This document shows, in pieces, positions 5,688 to 6,431 of a stretch of 6,431 bases of DNA. The stretch covers positions 1-6,431 of the forward strand of contig CAITFY010000041.1 of the NCBI GenBank assembly GCA_903891755.1, in the 5' to 3' direction. The position numbers were made by a program, and so were the translations under genes. The notes under the pieces are model-generated. The model was given only the letters and a program-made list of their open reading frames with translations, was not told the origin of the DNA and did not search any database. Position 1 is the first letter of the stretch. The number at the start of each line of letters is the position of its first letter. The DNA comes from an uncultured Actinomycetes bacterium (GTDB taxonomy: Bacteria; Actinomycetota; Actinomycetes; Nanopelagicales; Nanopelagicaceae).

Positions 5688-6071
5688 ATGGTTGCAGCTA
5701 AGAAAACTGCTCCAAAGCGTCGCAAGAAGGCAGCTGCTAAGGCAGCTCCAGCTCCAAAGCGTCGCAAGAAGGCAGCTGCTAAGAAGGCAGCTCCAGTAGC
5801 AAAGAAGGTTGCTCCAAAGCGCCGTAAGAAGGCCGCTGCTAAGCCAGCTGCTAAGAAGGTTGCTGCGAAGCCACGTAAGAAGGCTGCTGCTAAGCCAGCT
5901 GCTAAGAAGGCTGCTGCTAAGCCACGCAAGAAGGCTGCAGCTAAGAAGGTTGCTGCAAAGAAGCCTGCGGCTAAGAAGGTTGTAGCTAAGAAGGTTGCAA
6001 AGCCTCGCAAGAAGGCTGCAGCTAAGAAGGTTGCTGCTAAGCCACGTAAGAAGGCTGCTGCAAAGAAGTAA
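5688..6071 (+). CDS. Free-standing lysine/alanine-rich histone-H1-like basic protein
   Basis: A 127-residue protein with 46 Lys, 48 Ala, 12 Pro, 10 Arg, 9 Val, one Met and one Thr: no acidic, aromatic or sulphur residue apart from Met1, and net charge near +56. The element RKKAAAK occurs seven times (from residues 12, 26, 46, 63, 80, 107 and 120). The first three are preceded by PKR, the last four by KP. Such K/A/P repeats are known from eukaryotic histone H1 tails, bacterial H1-like proteins and the C-terminal tails of actinobacterial HU; they bind nucleic acid non-specifically. Here no HU or other globular domain is attached. Reading direction is secure: AGGAGA lies five bases before the ATG, 45 of 46 Lys codons are AAG, Arg uses only CGT/CGC, and a strong terminator follows. 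The codon bias suggests high expression. A DNA-compacting or RNA-binding role is inferred. Confidence 0.87.
   Translation: MVAAKKTAPKRRKKAAAKAAPAPKRRKKAAAKKAAPVAKKVAPKRRKKAAAKPAAKKVAAKPRKKAAAKPAAKKAAAKPRKKAAAKKVAAKKPAAKKVVAKKVAKPRKKAAAKKVAAKPRKKAAAKK
5709..5783 (+). repeat. 33-bp exact direct repeat within the histone-like gene
   Basis: Bases 5709-5741 and 5751-5783 are identical over 33 bp, a 42-bp period, encoding APKRRKKAAAK twice. A third, diverged copy with synonymous changes (CGC CGT, GCC) starts near 5811. The exact pair could recombine or slip, changing protein length by 14 residues in frame. Confidence 0.85.
5841..5942 (+). repeat. Tandem 51-bp repeat within the histone-like gene
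   Basis: Bases 5841-5891 and 5892-5942 encode KPAAKKVAAKPRKKAAA and KPAAKKAAAKPRKKAAA back to back, a 17-codon period. The copies differ mostly at third codon positions and by one Val/Ala change, so they are older than the 33-bp pair and appear kept at protein level. Confidence 0.75.
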
Positions 6072-6081
6072 ATCCCCATTG

Positions 6082-6115
6082 AAAAACCCCGCCACTTTTA
6101 GTGGCGGGGTTTTTT
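6082..6115. terminator. Bidirectional rho-independent terminator
   Basis: CCCCGCCAC (6087-6095) and GTGGCGGGG (6101-6109) form a 9-bp GC-rich stem around the loop TTTTA. Six T follow on the plus strand (6110-6115) and five A precede (6082-6086), which become a T-run on the minus strand. It can therefore end both the histone-like gene and the convergent MarR-type gene. It begins 10 bases after the histone-like stop codon. Confidence 0.95.
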
Positions 6116-6136
6116 ATTTCTCAATAATTATTAGTT

Positions 6137-6431
6137 TTACTTATCCTCATCGCAATTCTGGAATTGCTCTCGCATCTTGTTATTCACTCGTTCAAAGATT
6201 CGGGCTAGGTCTTCTTGATCTTTCGCAGTCATGTGGTCAATAAAGCGAGAGCGAATACTTGCAACATGATCCGGGGCCGCTTTTACAATCGCCTTCCAGC
6301 CCTTATCGGTCATGATGGCAAATTGGCCGCGCTTATCGATCTTGCAGACCTCGCGCCTAACCCAGCCGGCTTTCTCCATCACCTTCATGCGATGCGAGAG
6401 TCTGGACTTGGAGATCATTGCGCTTTCAGCG
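6137..6431 (-). CDS. MarR-family transcriptional regulator, 5' end beyond the window
   Basis: The open frame runs from the right edge (codons for Ala-Glu-Ser-Ala precede the Met at 6418) to TAA at 6139-6137. The visible 97 residues show the C-terminal part of a MarR winged helix: recognition helix ISKSRLSHRMKVMEKAGWVRRE, wing with the classic D-x-R-G as DKRG, then MTDKG and a helical dimerisation tail ending NNKMREQFQNCDEDK. MarR proteins are usually about 140-160 residues, so about 45-60 N-terminal residues lie outside. The Met at 6418 is inside the helix-turn-helix and is not the true start. These proteins are dimeric, usually ligand-responsive repressors; the ligand and targets cannot be told here. 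The gene is convergent with the histone-like gene, sharing the terminator. Confidence 0.9.
   Translation of the reverse strand, partial: AESAMISKSRLSHRMKVMEKAGWVRREVCKIDKRGQFAIMTDKGWKAIVKAAPDHVASIRSRFIDHMTAKDQEDLARIFERVNNKMREQFQNCDEDK

Noticed and set aside
5471..6095. Two long minus-strand open frames (about 202 and 167 codons) rich in Leu, Ala, Phe and Ser opposite the histone-like gene
   Set aside because: They are mirror images of the AAG/GCT codon repeats, giving low-complexity LAAAFL or SSLLS patterns. They also lack ribosome binding sites, while the plus strand has a ribosome binding site, codon bias and a terminator.

Overview
The window looks like a chromosomal segment of an actinobacterium. 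Four things point there: a SAM-IV-type riboswitch (a class essentially confined to actinobacteria) in front of metY, metY followed directly by metX as in mycobacteria, a PanB with strong actinobacterial-type motifs, and a lysine/alanine-rich protein resembling the basic tails of actinobacterial HU and histone-H1-like proteins. Base composition looks near 50% GC, low for the phylum. With compact spacing and possible leaderless transcription, this would suit a streamlined freshwater lineage such as the Nanopelagicales (acI), but that placement is inference.

Layout. Bases 1-1592 (minus strand) hold a methionine-synthesis transcription unit: promoter, SAM-IV riboswitch, metY (O-acetylhomoserine sulfhydrylase), then the first 30 codons of metX (homoserine O-acetyltransferase), cut by the window edge. 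Its promoter abuts the stop codon of nadE (glutamine-dependent NAD+ synthetase, 1630-3336, minus). A 95-bp divergent spacer separates nadE from panB (ketopantoate hydroxymethyltransferase, 3432-4241, plus). An MFS-family exporter-like gene (4251-5522, plus) follows after 9 bp and probably shares the panB transcript.

A 165-bp gap (5523-5687) holds roughly phased A-tracts, a possible promoter and a foldable 5' leader. In that leader an upstream TCTCCT is the exact complement of the AGGAGA ribosome binding site. It precedes a 127-residue protein built almost only of Lys, Ala, Pro, Val and Arg (5688-6071). A strong bidirectional terminator (6082-6115) separates it from a convergent MarR-family regulator whose 5' end lies beyond the right edge.

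Functionally the window joins cofactor and amino-acid housekeeping (methionine, NAD+, pantothenate/CoA) to a nucleoid-type gene. Metabolic feedback is visible at the riboswitch: SAM, the downstream product of methionine, should repress metY-metX. No mobile element, CRISPR array, tRNA or rRNA is visible. The least conventional items are the free-standing histone-tail-like protein and its structured leader.
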